DNA of 6,276 nt from Coprothermobacter sp. (GTDB lineage Bacteria; Coprothermobacterota; Coprothermobacteria; Coprothermobacterales; Coprothermobacteraceae), in assembly GCA_012842545.1 (NCBI GenBank), contig DUSQ01000049.1, positions 1-6,276 on the forward strand. Reading direction: 5' to 3'. The translations under genes and the position numbers were made by a program. Of this stretch, positions 1 to 6,256 are shown piece by piece. Each line of letters starts with the position of its first letter. Position 1 is the stretch's first letter. Below the pieces are notes generated by a model that ran no database searches, was not told where the DNA came from, and worked only from the letters and a program-made list of their open reading frames with translations.

Positions 1-589
1 CTTGTCCTATGGAGGTAAAAGTTACACTATTTTGAATAATAAAATTTTCGGTAAACACAACGGATTGAATCTGGCTATGGCTTTCTCCTCGCTTATTGTC
101 ATGGGCGTTAAGCCTGATGCAGCTGCTGAAGTTTTGGAGCAAGTAGAAACACCACGCAGAAGGCAGCAGATTCTCGGAACCATAAATGATACGGCGGTCA
201 TGGTAGACATTGCTCTACATCCAACCGAACTGAAGGCTCTTCGTGAAGTTTTTGAATCTGGCAAACAGCGGGTCCTACTTGTTTTTCAGCCTCACCGATA
301 CAGCAGGTACAAGCTTTTATTTAAAGAATTTGTCCAGGAACTATCACACTGGGACGATGTGGTAATCACAGAGATATACAGATCCGACGAACCTCCTGAA
401 GATATCAGTAGTTATCCGCTGTTTACGGAAATAAGCAGCAGGAACAAATACTTTTATCCTGATAAGGAAAAGCTATTTCAGGACTTGCCCAGCATCATGA
501 ACGGTTACGACATTGTTCTATTTGCAGGCTTGGGGAGCATTGGCAACTGGGCTGAGGAGTTCTTCATAGAAAACTCTTCAAAAAGCTGA
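1..589 (+). CDS. murC: UDP-N-acetylmuramate--L-alanine ligase, C-terminal part (5' truncated by window)
   Basis: MurC is the cytoplasmic ATP-dependent ligase that adds L-alanine to UDP-MurNAc, the first peptide step of peptidoglycan precursor synthesis. About 195 residues are visible; the family is usually about 450, so the N-terminal UDP-binding domain and most of the central ATPase domain lie upstream. The TTG at position 2 is an internal codon, not a start. Visible signs are the end of the central domain (GKHNGLNLAMAF, then PRRRQQILG, matching the family HN.LN and RR...G motifs) and the C-terminal domain with HPTEL, the MurC-type FQPHRYSR, and a final GLGSIGNWAEEF that stands for the usual GAGDI..VAEEL. 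FQPHRY separates MurC from Mpl and the other Mur ligases. The usual DDYAHHPTE reads VDIALHPTE here, a noticeable change at a conserved site. The frame is intact to a TGA stop. Family is confident; full activity is not shown. Confidence 0.9.
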   Translation, partial: LSYGGKSYTILNNKIFGKHNGLNLAMAFSSLIVMGVKPDAAAEVLEQVETPRRRQQILGTINDTAVMVDIALHPTELKALREVFESGKQRVLLVFQPHRYSRYKLLFKEFVQELSHWDDVVITEIYRSDEPPEDISSYPLFTEISSRNKYFYPDKEKLFQDLPSIMNGYDIVLFAGLGSIGNWAEEFFIENSSKS

Positions 590-616
590 TCAGACAATTC
601 CTTGACGAGCTTTTTG
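579..616 (+). terminator. Possible weak Rho-independent terminator after murC
   Basis: CAAAAAGCT at 579-587 is the exact reverse complement of AGCTTTTTG at 608-616, giving a 9 bp stem around a 20-base loop. The 5' arm includes the murC stop codon, and the 3' arm ends in a run of five T. The stem is A/T-rich and the loop is long, so it would be a weak terminator. It sits just upstream of the promoter for the next gene, which is where a terminator would be expected. Confidence 0.35.
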
Positions 617-632
617 TTAATCACCTCTTAAT

Positions 633-662
633 TTAACATCGTATAATGTTTATAGTTATAAT
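633..662 (+). promoter_or_regulatory. Sigma-70/sigma-A type promoter for the nucleotidase gene
   Basis: A -35 box TTAACA (633-638, 5 of 6 matches to TTGACA) is followed by an 18-base spacer and a perfect -10 box TATAAT (657-662). Transcription would begin near 669, leaving a leader of about 29 bases that holds the ribosome binding site. A second perfect TATAAT lies at 642-647, but it has no credible -35 box at the right distance. No operator-like palindrome is apparent. Confidence 0.65.
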
Positions 663-677
663 CCATTTTCATCCCGC

Positions 678-690
678 AAAGGAGGAGGTG
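678..690 (+). promoter_or_regulatory. Strong Shine-Dalgarno deciding a TTG start
   Basis: AAAGGAGGAGGTG is an almost ideal anti-16S match and ends seven bases before the TTG at 698. It fixes the start: the nearby ATG at 702-704 is in another frame, and the TTG frame gives a textbook signal peptide. The strength of the site probably compensates for the weak TTG codon. Confidence 0.85.
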
Positions 691-697
691 TTTAGAC

Positions 698-3600
698 TTG
701 GATGGAAAGATCCTTAAGAGGTACTTGTCCTTGGTTTTGGTCCTTGCCATGGTGGTTGGTTTCGTTGTACCCCTGAATGTGCGCGCACAGGAAACCCTAA
801 AGATCACAGTTCTGGAAACATCAGATATTCACGGTCATATCTTAGCTTATGACTACGGCAAAGACAAAGAAGACCAAACCTTCGGCTTATCCAAGGTCCT
901 GACTTACGTCAATGAGGTGCGTAAGGAAAACCCGAACACGATTCTTGTTGATGATGGCGATTTCTTACAAGGGACTCCCCTAGTAGAGAATTACCTCACA
1001 GCTACGCTCAACCCTATGGCCGCAGCTCTGAACTACTTGAAGTATGATGCAGTGGTCTTAGGAAACCATGAGTTTAACTTTGGTATGGAAGTTCTAAGCA
1101 AGTTTGCCAAATCATTGTCAGTACCAATCATTTCAGCTAATGTCGTAAAAGCTGGCACTGATGAACCTTACTTTAAACCCTATGTGGTGGTAGAACGCTC
1201 TGGGGTAAAGATCGGTATTCTTGGTCTGACCAGCTTGGTAGTTAAGAAAGTAGAAAAACCTTCTAACTTAGAAGGTGTTGACCTAATCGATCCTGTGGAG
1301 ACCGCAAAGAAGTATGTGGACATCCTAAGGAATGAAGAAAAGGTTGACGTGGTGATCCTGGCTGGTCACTCTGGATTAGAATACGACCCTGAGACTAAGA
1401 CCTATAGCACTCGCGAGTACCCAGAGAACTTTATCTACAACGTTGTTGACAAAGTCCCAGGAATAGATGCAGTTCTCTCAGGTCACGATCACAGTGAATT
1501 AGCAAAAGTAATCACCACATCATCTGGAGCAAAAATACCTGTGGTTCAGCCCAGTTCTTGGGGAAAAGCTGTCGGTAGAATCGACCTCACTTTGGTCAAA
1601 GACAATGGTGCTTGGAAGATCTCTGATGCAGTTCCCACTACCGTGAAGATGAAAGACTATGAAGAAGACAAAGAACTTATTGCTTTGCTACAGAAGGAAC
1701 ACGAAGAAGTCCTCGAATTTATCCGTACGCCAATTGGAGAGTTTACTGAAGACTTTCCAGTGCTTGATGCATTGACTGCTCGCATGGCTGATAATGCTTA
1801 TTTCGACTTACAACTGAAAGCCATGGAGTGGGCTGCTGACACTGATATTGCCGTACAAGCCATACTGCCCACCACTCCGCCAACATTTACCAAGGGCCCC
1901 ATAACGATTAAAGACGTAAACGCCCTCTACATTTATGCCAACACACTTTACAAGGTTAAAGTCACGGGCCAGATGATTAAGGATTTGCTGGAGAATTCAG
2001 CAAAGTATTTCGTCTATAGCTACGATCCACTAAATGGTGCGACCTTAAGCTCGGATCCCAATTTCCGCGCTTACAACTTTGATGAGGTGTCGGGTGTCAG
2101 CTATCAGATCGACGTTACGAAACCCATTGGAGAAAGAGTGGTTAACCTGACATACAAGGGAGAACCACTTAAAATGGACGATTGGTACGTGATCGCCATT
2201 AACAACCACAGGTTCGAGTCGTTACGTGACACTGTGTTTAAAGGTGCAGAAAAACTCTGGGAAAGCGACATTGACATTGCTGACTATATCGTCAACTACA
2301 TAAAAGAAAATAAAACCATTGCCCCTGAGACGGATCACAACTGGTCCATAACCCCAACTTATCTGTTGTACAGTGTACCTACTTTGGTAAATGATTATGC
2401 CACTTTGGATCAAACTAAAACCTTGTACTCAGGCTACCAGGGGCCATCAGTCACTTTGACCAGAGGAAGCGCTGCTTGCTTCTTCACACCAGTTTACATC
2501 ACTGAAGAACCAACCAATGAGATACCAGAATTCAAAGACCTTGACCCCAACGCAAATGGCTGTGTAAAGCCTTTACTCCAAATAGGACTTTATGTTGGAT
2601 ATGGTGATGACACTGTGAGATTAGAAGATAATCTGACCAGAGAACAGTCAGTTGTCGTTGCGCTTAGAGGAATGAAGGCAGCAGATGCACTACCAGATGC
2701 TGATGAAGCCAGCAGCATTCTAGCAAAATATCCAGACGCAGAGGAAGTTTCCTCCTGGGCAAGGCCGTATGTAGCAGCAGCGCTAAAATATGGCTGGCTC
2801 AAGACTCGAGATGGAAAGATTGCTCCAAAAGATACAATTAACGAGAGCGAACTGGTTTACATGCTTCACTGGAGTCGTTTCCCGAACGTCCGTATGCTCA
2901 GCATTAACGACTTCCATGGCAACATAAGCACTTTCTATAATGACAGCAACTTAAAAGCTACGGTGGGCGGATATGAAACCATCGCTTGGTACGTCAACAA
3001 ATACAGGTCGGAGAACCCACTTTACACGTACTTCTTTGATGCTGGTGATTTGATGCAAGGTACTCCCACGTCAACCATATTGCACGGTGAACCTTTAATT
3101 GCACTACATAACGCCATCGGTACTGATGCCATGGCAATTGGAAACCATGAGTTCGACTGGGGTTTAGATGTGTTAAAAGAGCGAATTGAGCAGGCTAAGT
3201 TTCCTATCGTTTCTGGCAATATTTTCAATAAGGAAACTGGAGAACCGGTAGATTTCGTAAAGCCTTATACGGTGCTTGAAAAGGGTTTCCTCACTGTGGG
3301 CGTTGTTGGCTTCACTACACCGGAATCTTCCATAACCGCTCACCCGTCCATCGTAGGCGGATTGGAATTCAAGAGCGCCAGCTCCATACAGCCTTACATC
3401 ACTGAGCTAAGAGATAAGACTGACTTGGTTGTTGTTCTTGCTCATGATAGTGCTTTTCAAGACGCAAAGACAGGTTCCATAACAGGCCCCTCCGTAGTTG
3501 ATATTGCAGGCTACAAGCCGGATGCCTTGATTACCGGACACAGCCACACCCAAGTTGCTGGATTCATTGACGGTGTTCCTACTGTTCAAGCTTGGTACAA

Positions 3601-4384
3601 CGGACGGAGAATCGGCGGTATAGGTCTTCTTTATGACGCATTGGAAGGCGAAACTCTGTTGAAGACCGCGACTTTGATAGCTCCTAAGGTTACCACAGAA
3701 ACAAAAGTCCCAGCGATTGCAGAAATTATTGCGGCATATGACGAGAAAGTGGGACCAGTTTTTAGCACTGAGATTGGATACACCGAGAAGGGATTAACAA
3801 GGGATTATTACCTCGAATCCAACTTGGGTGACTTCATCTCCGATATCGTTTTGCAGACCGCAAGCGAAGCCATCGATGCTGTTGTGGATGCAGCTTTCCA
3901 GCACCCAGGTGGTATTCGCATTGACATTCCAACGGGCACAATAACAGTGGGCACCATTTGGCAGCTGATGCCCTTTGACAACACAGTTGTGGTCATGGAC
4001 CTCAAAGGTGCGGATATAAAGGCTCTGCTTGAGAGATCTTGCTTGAAAGAGGGCGAGTCTGACGAGAACGGCGTCAGTAAAGGTCAATTACAGCCTTCCG
4101 GAATTCGCTGGACCTGCGATATGAGCAAGCCCATAGGTGAAAGAGTTACTGCGGTCTCCTTTGAAAATGGTAAAGAATTTAGCTTAGATGCAACTTACAA
4201 AGTCGCAACGAATGACTTCTTAGCAACGGGCGGAGATGGTTTCGCTGCGTTCAAGAACGGTACAAACGTTACCAACACTTTCGTGCTGGTTCGTGATGCC
4301 ATCATCGAAGCCATTAAGCAAATGACTGAAGAAGGAAAAACCATTGACTACGAAGTAGTTGGTAGGATCACCATTCTTCCATAA
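698..4384 (+). CDS. Secreted two-unit nucleotidase (2',3'-cyclic-nucleotide phosphodiesterase/3'-nucleotidase plus 5'-nucleotidase) with SLH-like centre, YfkN-like
   Basis: This 1228-residue exported phosphoesterase is predicted to release phosphate and nucleosides from nucleotides outside the membrane. Residues 1-30 are a signal peptide (KILKR, hydrophobic core, VRA-QE cleavage site). Unit 1 (about 34-545) resembles CpdB: metal ligands D43, H45, D88, N123, H124, H224, H263 and H265 (SDIHGH, DGDFLQG, GNHEFNFG, AGHS, GHDH), then a 5'-nucleotidase C-terminal domain with YNFD at 459-462. Residues 611-660 and 677-725 are SLH-like (FKDLD...GYGDDTVRLEDNLTREQ; YPDAEEVSSWARPYV). Unit 2 (about 730-1190) resembles UshA: D738, H740, D784, N816, H817, H916, H948, H950, the GNHEFD dyad Asp D820, then SNLGD, GGIR, MPFDN and NDFLATGGDGF. 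The order CpdB-like then UshA-like matches Bacillus YfkN, a known trifunctional enzyme. No LPXTG motif or C-terminal transmembrane segment is seen. The gene has its own promoter and terminator. Substrates are inferred from family; all metal ligands are present in both units. Confidence 0.88.
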   Translation: MDGKILKRYLSLVLVLAMVVGFVVPLNVRAQETLKITVLETSDIHGHILAYDYGKDKEDQTFGLSKVLTYVNEVRKENPNTILVDDGDFLQGTPLVENYLTATLNPMAAALNYLKYDAVVLGNHEFNFGMEVLSKFAKSLSVPIISANVVKAGTDEPYFKPYVVVERSGVKIGILGLTSLVVKKVEKPSNLEGVDLIDPVETAKKYVDILRNEEKVDVVILAGHSGLEYDPETKTYSTREYPENFIYNVVDKVPGIDAVLSGHDHSELAKVITTSSGAKIPVVQPSSWGKAVGRIDLTLVKDNGAWKISDAVPTTVKMKDYEEDKELIALLQKEHEEVLEFIRTPIGEFTEDFPVLDALTARMADNAYFDLQLKAMEWAADTDIAVQAILPTTPPTFTKGPITIKDVNALYIYANTLYKVKVTGQMIKDLLENSAKYFVYSYDPLNGATLSSDPNFRAYNFDEVSGVSYQIDVTKPIGERVVNLTYKGEPLKMDDWYVIAINNHRFESLRDTVFKGAEKLWESDIDIADYIVNYIKENKTIAPETDHNWSITPTYLLYSVPTLVNDYATLDQTKTLYSGYQGPSVTLTRGSAACFFTPVYITEEPTNEIPEFKDLDPNANGCVKPLLQIGLYVGYGDDTVRLEDNLTREQSVVVALRGMKAADALPDADEASSILAKYPDAEEVSSWARPYVAAALKYGWLKTRDGKIAPKDTINESELVYMLHWSRFPNVRMLSINDFHGNISTFYNDSNLKATVGGYETIAWYVNKYRSENPLYTYFFDAGDLMQGTPTSTILHGEPLIALHNAIGTDAMAIGNHEFDWGLDVLKERIEQAKFPIVSGNIFNKETGEPVDFVKPYTVLEKGFLTVGVVGFTTPESSITAHPSIVGGLEFKSASSIQPYITELRDKTDLVVVLAHDSAFQDAKTGSITGPSVVDIAGYKPDALITGHSHTQVAGFIDGVPTVQAWYNGRRIGGIGLLYDALEGETLLKTATLIAPKVTTETKVPAIAEIIAAYDEKVGPVFSTEIGYTEKGLTRDYYLESNLGDFISDIVLQTASEAIDAVVDAAFQHPGGIRIDIPTGTITVGTIWQLMPFDNTVVVMDLKGADIKALLERSCLKEGESDENGVSKGQLQPSGIRWTCDMSKPIGERVTAVSFENGKEFSLDATYKVATNDFLATGGDGFAAFKNGTNVTNTFVLVRDAIIEAIKQMTEEGKTIDYEVVGRITILP

Positions 4385-4404
4385 CTCATAACAGCACGTC
4401 TCGA

Positions 4405-4430
4405 AAAGGGGAGCCACTGGGCTCCCCTTT
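4405..4430 (+). terminator. Rho-independent terminator after the nucleotidase gene
   Basis: AAAGGGGAGCC (4405-4415) pairs perfectly with GGCTCCCCTTT (4420-4430) around an ACTG loop, giving an 11 bp GC-rich stem 20 bases after the stop codon. The following tract, GTGTTATATAAT, is only partly T-rich, so termination may not be complete. The same bases form the -10 region of nadE. Confidence 0.8.
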
Positions 4431-4442
4431 GTGTTATATAAT
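4430..4442 (+). promoter_or_regulatory. Probable -10 region for nadE, close to the start codon
   Basis: A perfect TATAAT lies at 4437-4442. The overlapping reading TGTG-T-TATATA (4430-4440) fits a Gram-positive style extended -10 (TRTGn) with a 4 of 6 box. No -35 match exists at 15-19 bases upstream, where the terminator hairpin sits. A transcript from either reading would begin about 4447-4450, at or within three bases of the nadE ATG. It is a candidate only: AT-rich terminator tails can mimic a -10 box. Confidence 0.5.
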
Positions 4443-4449
4443 CATGCTT

Positions 4450-6156
4450 ATGAAAATCGGATTAGCTCAAATAAATCCAAAAGTTGGCGACCTCAAGGGC
4501 AATAAAGAAAAAATCCTTAGCGCCTTGCATGAACTCAAAGAAACAGAGATTGTGGTTTTTCCTGAGCTTGCCTTGACTGGCTACCCGCCGGAGGACCTTC
4601 TGTTCAACAGAGACTTCCAGCAACAAAGCCAGCAGGTTTTACGCGAAATAGCGCAGTCGGTTCCGCCTAATCAAGTGGTTATTCTGGGAGCGCCTGAGAA
4701 AGAAGGAACAGACCTTTACAACAGTGCATTTGTGCTTAGTGGAGAAAGAATTATCGATAGCCACAGAAAAGTATTCCTACCTAACTATGATGTCTTTGAC
4801 GAGCTACGCTATTTCAGAGCTGGGTCCATGGCTACCGTCTTAGAATTTGCAAACACTTCCATGGGAGTTGTGGTCTGCGAAGATCTATGGCACCCCGATG
4901 GACCTGCGCAGTGGGCTAGCAAAGCTGGAGTCTCCACTGTGTTATGCATAAATGCATCCCCCTATGAGTACGGTAAGGTGAGGAATCGTTTGAGCTTACT
5001 TCAGTACCTGGCAAAGTCGCTGGATGTGAACATCGTTTATGTGAACATGGTTGGAGGTCAAGATGAGCTGTTGTTCGATGGAGGAAGTCTGGTAGTTCAA
5101 AAAGATGGTAGGGTGACTTGTTCACTGCCGTTTTTTGAAGAAAGTCTTTGTGTGGCTCATGTTCCCGTTATGGTAAAAGAAAGTGCAGCCCGTAGTAGCT
5201 CCGCGGGGATGGAAGATCCAAAAGTGAAACGCATTGAGGTGAATCTTACAGTTGCTGACTCAGTGCAGGTTGTCGAAGGCGTAACCGTGTCCGAAGATGA
5301 CATTGGCAATCTTTACAAGGGGCTGGTCTTTGCTTTAAGCGACTATGTAAAGAAGCAGGGGTTCAAAGGTGCCATAGTGCCTGTTTCAGGTGGAGTTGAC
5401 AGTGCATTGGTAGCTGCAATGAGCGTGGATGCCTTGGGACCTGAACGCGTGAAGTTGGTCTATTTGCCTAGTCGGTTTAATAGTCCGGAGTCTTTTGAAG
5501 ATGCAAGTCTTTTGGCAAACAACTTAGGGTGCGAACTCTCAGTTATTCAAATTGATAGCATATTCGAAGTCTATGAAGAAGTTCTAAGAGAGAAACTCCA
5601 TAAGCAGACCTTTGATGTGGCTGATGAGAATTTGCAGGCAAGGATAAGAGCTAACATAGCTTTTTACCTTTCAAATATGACTGGATACTTGGTTTTGTCA
5701 TGCTCCAACAAGAGCGAAAGTGCTGTGGGCTACGGAACTATTTACGGCGATATGGCTGGTGGTTTCGCTCCCATAAGGGATGTGCTTAAGACACAAGTGT
5801 ACGAACTTGCCAGGTACAGAAACTCCGTGGGGTTTGTAATTCCAGAACGCACCTTAAGGCGCGAACCTTCAGCTGAGCTGAACGTCAACCAAAGAGATCA
5901 GGACATTCTACCCCCATATGAAGTACTTGATCCTTTCTTGGAGGACTACATCGTGGATAACCTGTCTTTTGCTGAACTTGAGGGTAAATATGGGGAGGAG
6001 CTGACGAGAAAGGTTCTTCGCATGGTTAAAAGCAGCGAATTCAAAAGAAAGCAAGCACCCGTTGCCCCCAAAGTGTCAAGACGTAATTTTGGGAAAGGTT
6101 GGAGGATGCCCATCGTGAATGGGTTCAACCCAGGCCGTGACACTGACAAGGAATAA
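4450..6156 (+). CDS. nadE: Glutamine-dependent NAD(+) synthetase
   Basis: NadE catalyses the last step of NAD synthesis in the cytoplasm: nicotinic acid adenine dinucleotide is adenylated by ATP and amidated with ammonia drawn from glutamine. The 568-residue length fits the bacterial two-domain form. Residues 1-240 are a nitrilase-fold glutaminase with the Glu-Lys-Cys triad E39 (FPELALTGY), K107 (HRKVFLPNY) and C143 (VVCEDLWHP). Residues about 283-568 are the synthetase: the ATP-pyrophosphatase loop SGGVDSA at 313-319, ENLQARIR at 393-400, NKSESAVGYGTIYGDMAGG at 420-438 and the C-terminal FGKGWRMPIVNGF. The usual TGN or TSN before KSE reads SCSN here, a mild change. The ATG at 4450 is chosen because MKIGLAQINP is where homologues begin; an in-frame ATG at 4444 and a TTG at 4429 (inside the terminator) are alternatives. 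No Shine-Dalgarno precedes any of them. A tRNA operon promoter overlaps its end. Confidence 0.95.
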   Translation: MKIGLAQINPKVGDLKGNKEKILSALHELKETEIVVFPELALTGYPPEDLLFNRDFQQQSQQVLREIAQSVPPNQVVILGAPEKEGTDLYNSAFVLSGERIIDSHRKVFLPNYDVFDELRYFRAGSMATVLEFANTSMGVVVCEDLWHPDGPAQWASKAGVSTVLCINASPYEYGKVRNRLSLLQYLAKSLDVNIVYVNMVGGQDELLFDGGSLVVQKDGRVTCSLPFFEESLCVAHVPVMVKESAARSSSAGMEDPKVKRIEVNLTVADSVQVVEGVTVSEDDIGNLYKGLVFALSDYVKKQGFKGAIVPVSGGVDSALVAAMSVDALGPERVKLVYLPSRFNSPESFEDASLLANNLGCELSVIQIDSIFEVYEEVLREKLHKQTFDVADENLQARIRANIAFYLSNMTGYLVLSCSNKSESAVGYGTIYGDMAGGFAPIRDVLKTQVYELARYRNSVGFVIPERTLRREPSAELNVNQRDQDILPPYEVLDPFLEDYIVDNLSFAELEGKYGEELTRKVLRMVKSSEFKRKQAPVAPKVSRRNFGKGWRMPIVNGFNPGRDTDKE

Positions 6157-6165
6157 TGGTATAAT
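6137..6165 (+). promoter_or_regulatory. Promoter of the tRNA operon, overlapping the end of nadE
   Basis: GTGACA (6137-6142, 5 of 6 matches) is separated by exactly 17 bases from a perfect TATAAT (6160-6165). The -35 box and most of the spacer lie inside the last codons of nadE. Transcription should start about 6172, only a few bases before the tRNA-Pro 5' end. No terminator is visible between nadE (stop at 6156) and the tRNA, so nadE transcripts probably also run into the tRNAs. Confidence 0.75.
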
Positions 6166-6174
6166 AAATTTCTG

Positions 6175-6252
6175 CGGGGCGTAGCGCAGCTTGGTTAGCG
6201 CGCTTGCCTTGGGAGCAAGAGGTCGGCGGTTCGAATCCGCCCGCCCCGACCA
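6175..6252 (+). tRNA. tRNA-Pro (anticodon UGG)
   Basis: A complete cloverleaf can be drawn. The acceptor CGGGGCG (6175-6181) pairs with CGCCCCG (6242-6248), and the D stem is GCGC/GCGC. The anticodon stem CTTGC/GCAAG encloses the loop CTTGGGA, with TGG at 6210-6212. The T stem GGCGG/CCGCC encloses TTCGAAT. Discriminator A6249 is followed by an encoded CCA. The C1-G72 pair with A73 is typical of bacterial proline tRNAs, and G37 follows the anticodon. It would read CCA and, by wobble, other CCN codons. It is the first gene of a tRNA cluster. Confidence 0.97.
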
Positions 6253-6256
6253 GGAT

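Noticed and set aside
1..589. Mpl (murein peptide ligase) or another Mur ligase instead of MurC
   Set aside because: FQPHRYSR and HPTEL are MurC-type; Mpl has a different sequence in place of FQPHRY.
602..607. TTGACG as the -35 box for the nucleotidase promoter
   Set aside because: It is 34 bases from the first TATAAT and 49 from the second, far outside the usual 16-19.
590..697. Riboswitch or small RNA in the murC-nucleotidase gap
   Set aside because: The predicted leader is only about 29 bases, and apart from the weak hairpin at 579-616 no conserved fold is visible.
702..704. ATG just after the TTG as the start of the large nucleotidase
   Set aside because: It is in a different frame; the TTG at 698 has the correctly spaced Shine-Dalgarno and opens directly into the signal peptide.
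3794..4087. Antisense open frame of 97 codons, and other minus-strand frames
   Set aside because: They lie wholly opposite well-supported genes, have no recognisable domain or ribosome binding site, and their composition is that of reverse-complemented coding sequence.
4429..4446. Earlier nadE starts (TTG at 4429, ATG at 4444)
   Set aside because: The TTG lies within the terminator hairpin and the added residues (MCYIIML) match no NadE N-terminus. The ATG at 4444 is possible but sits at or upstream of the predicted transcript start. Family proteins begin at MKIGLAQ.
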